From: an uncultured Acidimicrobium sp.
Lineage (GTDB): Bacteria; Actinomycetota; Acidimicrobiia; Acidimicrobiales; Ilumatobacteraceae
DNA length: 8,915 nucleotides
Direction: 5' to 3'
Assembly: GCA_903850275.1 (NCBI GenBank)
Contig: CAINLH010000003.1
Span: 1 to 8,915, forward strand
A program made the translations under genes and the position numbers. Shown here in pieces: positions 5,877-8,915 of the stretch. Numbering within the stretch: position 1 is the first letter of the stretch; each line of letters starts with the position of its first letter. Below the pieces are notes generated by a model. It made no database searches, was not told the DNA's origin, and saw only the letters and a list, made by a program, of their open reading frames with translations.

Positions 5877-6747
5877 TCGCGTCTATACCGAGACTGCACA
5901 GCGCGCGCGTGCTGCTCTGGCTGGCGTGCAACCTGCGCCTGGCGTTGCCAAGCCAGACCCAATCCTGCTCGCCGACAAGGTAAAGAAAAATTTCGGTGGT
6001 GTAACCGCCGTAGACGTTGACCACATAGAAGTTCAGCGTGGATCAATCACGGCTCTCATCGGCCCCAACGGCGCCGGTAAAACCACACTATTCAATTTGC
6101 TCACTGGCTTCGACACACCGGACACAGGAGAATGGCGTTTCGATGGGCGTTCATTAGCGAAGGTTGTTGCTCACAAGACAGCATCGATGGGTATGGTTCG
6201 CACCTTCCAGCTGACAAAGAGCCTGACCAAGATGTCAGTGATCGAGAACATGAAGCTTGGAGCAACTCACCAGGTGGGCGAGCGTTGGTGGAACGGGTTA
6301 TTCCCATTCCGCTGGAAGGCTCAAGAAAAATTGATTGAACAACGTGCCGATCAGTTGCTGAAACGGTTCAAACTCGACCACATGCGCAATGAGTATGCAG
6401 GCACACTTTCGGGCGGACAGCGCAAGCTCCTAGAGATGTCGCGCGCGCTGATGACCAATCCGCGGTTGGTGATGTTGGACGAGCCGATGGCTGGTGTCAA
6501 CCCTGCATTGAAGCAAAGCCTCAACGAGCACATTCGCGGTTTGCGTGATGATGGGATGACCGTGTTATTCGTCGAGCACGACATGGACATGGTGCACGAT
6601 GTGTCCGACTGGGTAATCGTGATGGCCGAAGGACGCATTATTGCCGAGGGAACACCAGAAGCAATTGCCGCGAACCCTGCTGTCATCGAGGCGTACCTCG
6701 GTGCACACCAAGGTAAGTCTTTGTTAGGCGAGGAGACCCCATCATGA
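5866..6747 (+). CDS. livG: LivG-type ABC transporter ATP-binding protein
   Basis: This is one of the two cytoplasmic ATPases that power the importer. All motifs are present: Walker A GPNGAGKT (66-73), Q-loop Q115 in TFQLTK, signature LSGGQ (181-185), Walker B LVMLDEP (201-207) with catalytic E206, and the H-loop H238 in VEHDMD. The insert between the Q-loop and the signature (LGATHQVGERWWNGLFPF...) is typical of LivG and contains extra aromatic residues. At 293 residues it is longer than usual (~255), because ~33 residues precede the ABC core (VYTETAQRARAALAGVQPAPG). The start at ATG 5866 overlaps livM by 11 nt; no better start with a ribosome binding site is seen inside the extension. The 3' end overlaps livF in an ATGA arrangement. 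Confidence 0.94.
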   Translation: MVADRVYTETAQRARAALAGVQPAPGVAKPDPILLADKVKKNFGGVTAVDVDHIEVQRGSITALIGPNGAGKTTLFNLLTGFDTPDTGEWRFDGRSLAKVVAHKTASMGMVRTFQLTKSLTKMSVIENMKLGATHQVGERWWNGLFPFRWKAQEKLIEQRADQLLKRFKLDHMRNEYAGTLSGGQRKLLEMSRALMTNPRLVMLDEPMAGVNPALKQSLNEHIRGLRDDGMTVLFVEHDMDMVHDVSDWVIVMAEGRIIAEGTPEAIAANPAVIEAYLGAHQGKSLLGEETPS

Positions 6748-7490
6748 CGACTGGCGCCGACGATCGCGTTCTCGTAGTAGACGAATTGGTTGCGGGTTAC
6801 ATTCCCGAGGTGAACATTCTCAATGGTTGCAACATCGAAGTTCGCGCTGGCGAATTCGTCGGCGTAATCGGCCCTAACGGTGCTGGCAAGTCCACTGTGC
6901 TTAAAGCAATTCTTGGACAATGTGCGGTTCGTTCTGGAACAGTTTCTTTCAACAACGAGAACATCACCGGCCATAAGGCACACGAACTAGTGGAACACGG
7001 AGTTGGCTACGTTCCACAGACACAAAACGTGTTCCAAAGCCTCACAGTCAAAGAGAATTTGGAAATGGGTTGCTTTCTGAAGCCATCCGTTTTCAACGAT
7101 CGATTCGAATATGTCACTTCGTTGTTTCCGAAGCTTCGCGAACGTGCGTCGCAACGTGCAGGATCGCTGTCTGGCGGCGAACGCCAGATGGTCGCAATGG
7201 GTAGGGCGTTGATGATGGAGCCGAAGTTGTTGTTGCTCGACGAGCCTTCTGCCGGGTTGTCGCCTGTGCTGCAGGATGAAGTGTTCATTCAGTGCAAGAA
7301 GATCAACGAAGAGGGAATTGCCATCTTGATGGTGGAGCAGAATGCCCGTCGCTGCTTGCAAGTAACCGACCGCGCATACGTACTCGACCAGGGCAAGAAT
7401 GCCTATACGGGCACTGGGCGAGAGTTGCTCCTAGACCCGAAGGTAATTGCCCTATATCTCGGCACGTTGGCAAAAGCCACGGGCGGCTGA
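6744..7490 (+). CDS. livF: LivF-type ABC transporter ATP-binding protein
   Basis: This is the second ATPase of the importer, 248 residues, close to the family norm. It carries Walker A GPNGAGKS (43-50), Q-loop Q92 in VPQTQNVFQSL, signature LSGGE (142-146), Walker B LLLLDEP (162-168) with E167, and VEQNAR (197-202) in place of the H-loop, with Gln instead of His as is usual for LivF. LivF works as a heterodimer with LivG under the LivH/LivM pair. The ATG overlaps the livG stop (ATGA), and AGGAG (6731-6735) lies 8 nt upstream, so translation is coupled. It is the last gene of the operon, followed by a strong terminator. Confidence 0.95.
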   Translation: MTTGADDRVLVVDELVAGYIPEVNILNGCNIEVRAGEFVGVIGPNGAGKSTVLKAILGQCAVRSGTVSFNNENITGHKAHELVEHGVGYVPQTQNVFQSLTVKENLEMGCFLKPSVFNDRFEYVTSLFPKLRERASQRAGSLSGGERQMVAMGRALMMEPKLLLLDEPSAGLSPVLQDEVFIQCKKINEEGIAILMVEQNARRCLQVTDRAYVLDQGKNAYTGTGRELLLDPKVIALYLGTLAKATGG

Positions 7491-7510
7491 TCAGCTGTTT
7501 TCAGGCAATA

Positions 7511-7544
7511 AAAAACCCCCGGCCCTTTCGGACCGGGGGTTTTT
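7511..7544. terminator. bidirectional intrinsic terminator between livF and the binding-protein gene
   Basis: CCCCCGG (7516-7522) pairs with CCGGGGG (7533-7539). One C-A mismatch and two more G-C pairs close a TTTC loop. The stem is flanked by AAAAA (7511-7515) and TTTTT (7540-7544), giving a T-run after the hairpin on both strands. It lies 20 nt after the livF stop and 19 nt after the stop of the convergent binding-protein gene, so it can end both transcripts. Confidence 0.93.
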
Positions 7545-7563
7545 CAGTTCTAGATGGTTGTGG

Positions 7564-8886
7564 TTACTTACCCGCGTCGAAGTTCTCGCCGAGAGCGTTA
7601 CCCATGTTGCCGTCGCAACCGTATACCTTCTTGACCTTTGGTCCGATTCCCTGCTCAACCATTGTGCGCAAGATGCGTGAACCTTCATCGAAGGTTACGA
7701 GCATGATTGCATCTGGGTTTGCAGCGACTACTTCGCCAACTTCAGCATCAAATGTTGCTGCAGCTGGGTCGTAGATCTTGGTTCCAAGAACGGTGACGCC
7801 TGCGGCTTCAAGGTTCTTGCCAATGGAAGCGGCCAAGCCGGTGCCGTAGGCATCGTCAAGGGCCATGATGTATACCGACTGGTTGCCGTCACCGGCGATC
7901 AAGTTAGCCAAAACTGCACCCTGAAGGATGTCAGATGGTGCTGTGCGGTAGTACAGACCATTGTCTGCGTACGTTGACAGCTTCTCTGAAGTGTTGGCTG
8001 GGCTGATCTGGAGGACGCCTGCAGCGGTGATCTTGTCGATCACGGTGAGGGACACGCCGGATGATGCAGCGCCAACGATTGCGTCGACTGATTCGCCCAA
8101 GAGGCGGTCAACGGTCGTGCTTGCTGTATCGGTTGAAGTGTCACCCGAGTCGCCTTGTACGTACTCAACTGGCTTGCCGAGAACGCCGCCAGCCGCATTG
8201 ATGAGGCTGATTGCATACTCAACACCAGCGAATTCTGGTGGTCCGAGGAATGCGAGGTTGCCGGTTTCTGGCAACAATGTTCCGAACTTCAACACGCCGT
8301 CACCAGCGCGCTCTACGGTTGGTGCCTGAAGATCGACATAGTCGGATTCTGGCAAGTCAGCCAAGATGTACTCAGCGTCTGCGTAGTCGAAACGGTTCGT
8401 TGCATCAAAGGTCAAAACGCCGTACGAAGCCTTGATTGGCTCGCCGTTTCCGTTCATGTCCTGTGGGCCTGAAACGCCTTCGAAGTTGATGTCGGTTCCA
8501 GCTTTGATCAATTCAACGCATGCAGCAAACTCTGTGCATGTCTCGCCGTCGCGGGACACGTTCATGATTTCGCCAGCCAAGGCGCTGCCGTCGGTCTTTG
8601 CAGCTTCTGCTGCAAGGGCGACGAGCATGACCGAGTCAAATGCTTCTGCTGCGTACGAGAAGTCGGTGAGCTCGGCGTTGCCTGCGGCAACCCAGAACTC
8701 GTTCATTCCCGTTTTGAATTCATCGGAAAGCGCTACCAATGGCATCGTTCCCTTCATTCCTTCCAGTTCGCCGCCTGCGGCTGCTGGAGTTTCTTCTGCT
8801 GCATCGTCACTCGAGCCGCAAGCCGCAGCCACAAGGCTGAGACCAACAACAAGAGCGGCAATGAAGCGCTTGTTTGTTTTCTTCAT
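7564..8886 (-). CDS. circularly permuted LivJ/LivK-type substrate-binding lipoprotein
   Basis: This 440-residue lipoprotein is the likely binding protein of the adjacent importer (Peripla_BP_6 family). Residues 1-23 are a lipoprotein signal (MKKTNKRFIA, hydrophobic core, VAAAC with C23), followed by an acidic linker. Residues ~41-178 (LEGMKGT..., TDFSYAAEAFDSV, CTEFAAC, GVSGPQDMNGNGEP, YGVLTFD) match what is normally the C-terminal part of the family. Residues ~197-439 (KFGTLLPETGNLAFLGPPEF, INAAGGVLGK, GAASSGVSLTVID, ISPANTS, YYRTAPSD, DDAYGTG, GNMGNALGENFDAG) match the normal N-terminal part. The protein stops one residue after DAG, where LEGM would usually continue. Both halves look complete, so this is a circular permutation, not a truncation. 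C117 and C123 may form a disulfide. AGGGGGAG (8894-8901) precedes the ATG by 7 nt. It is transcribed toward the operon from a promoter outside the window. Confidence 0.9.
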   Translation of the reverse strand: MKKTNKRFIAALVVGLSLVAAACGSSDDAAEETPAAAGGELEGMKGTMPLVALSDEFKTGMNEFWVAAGNAELTDFSYAAEAFDSVMLVALAAEAAKTDGSALAGEIMNVSRDGETCTEFAACVELIKAGTDINFEGVSGPQDMNGNGEPIKASYGVLTFDATNRFDYADAEYILADLPESDYVDLQAPTVERAGDGVLKFGTLLPETGNLAFLGPPEFAGVEYAISLINAAGGVLGKPVEYVQGDSGDTSTDTASTTVDRLLGESVDAIVGAASSGVSLTVIDKITAAGVLQISPANTSEKLSTYADNGLYYRTAPSDILQGAVLANLIAGDGNQSVYIMALDDAYGTGLAASIGKNLEAAGVTVLGTKIYDPAAATFDAEVGEVVAANPDAIMLVTFDEGSRILRTMVEQGIGPKVKKVYGCDGNMGNALGENFDAGK

Positions 8887-8893
8887 GTATTTT

Positions 8894-8901
8894 CTCCCCC
8901 T
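8894..8901 (-). promoter_or_regulatory. strong ribosome binding site of the binding-protein gene
   Basis: On the minus strand AGGGGGAG lies 7 nt before the ATG at 8886, a strong site, which fits a binding protein usually made in excess over its permeases. It also shows that the permuted gene starts with an intact translation signal. The promoter lies beyond the window. Confidence 0.7.
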
Positions 8902-8915
8902 AGGAGTCGGGTGGC

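Noticed and set aside
6351..6983. 210-codon antisense frame across livG/livF
   Set aside because: Opposite strand of two clearly conserved ATPase genes; no recognisable domain or ribosome binding site.
7564..8886. Reading the binding protein as a truncated or frameshifted pseudogene
   Set aside because: Both halves are complete and in one frame with an intact signal, ribosome binding site and terminator; the order is changed, nothing is missing.
1..8915. CRISPR array, tRNA, rRNA, insertion sequence or prophage genes
   Set aside because: No regular direct repeats, cloverleaf sequences, transposase motifs or phage-like genes were seen.

Overview
The window looks like chromosomal DNA of an actinobacterium with roughly 50% GC. 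Aquatic Acidimicrobiia (Ilumatobacter-like) or a similar freshwater/marine actinobacterial lineage is my best guess. The reasons are the style of the lipoprotein signal, the heme A synthase without a second cysteine pair, the peptidoglycan-binding/M23 protein with Ala/Pro/Val linkers, and the 'NALGENFDAG / LEGMKGT' type of branched-chain amino acid (BCAA) binding protein. The taxon is inferred from remembered family resemblance, not from a search.

Layout. 1-290: 3' end of a gene that enters from the left and is not identified. 329-1009: histidine-phosphatase superfamily protein. 1010-1100: convergent intergenic region with a long perfect inverted repeat, probably a two-way terminator. 1101-2405 (minus): secreted cell-wall hydrolase with three peptidoglycan-binding repeats and an intact M23 metallopeptidase domain. 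2406-2595: divergent intergenic region with a CRP/GlxR-like operator, a second palindrome, and a leader in which two alternative hairpins compete, one of them burying the hydrolase ribosome binding site. 2596-3477: ctaA, heme A synthase.

3539-7490: a tightly packed livH-livM-livG-livF cluster (gaps or overlaps of 4 nt gap, 11 nt overlap and 4 nt overlap) that encodes both permeases and both ATPases of a branched-chain amino acid type (HAAT family) ABC importer. LivH is unusual: it begins with a signal peptide and a predicted beta-rich extracytoplasmic domain of about 100 residues before the normal permease. 7511-7544: a strong two-way intrinsic terminator. 7564-8886 (minus): the substrate-binding lipoprotein, convergent with the permease/ATPase operon.

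The main discovery is in that binding protein. Its segments are in the wrong order for a Peripla_BP_6/LivJ-type protein. The part that is normally C-terminal (starting LEGMKGT...) comes directly after the lipoprotein signal. The part that is normally N-terminal (KFGTLLPETG...) follows it, and the protein stops at ...GENFDAGK, exactly where LEGMKGT would normally continue. This is a clean, in-frame circular permutation with the new termini near the expected crossover between the two lobes. Together with the extended LivH it suggests an importer whose extracytoplasmic parts have been remodelled. An assembly artefact should be excluded first.
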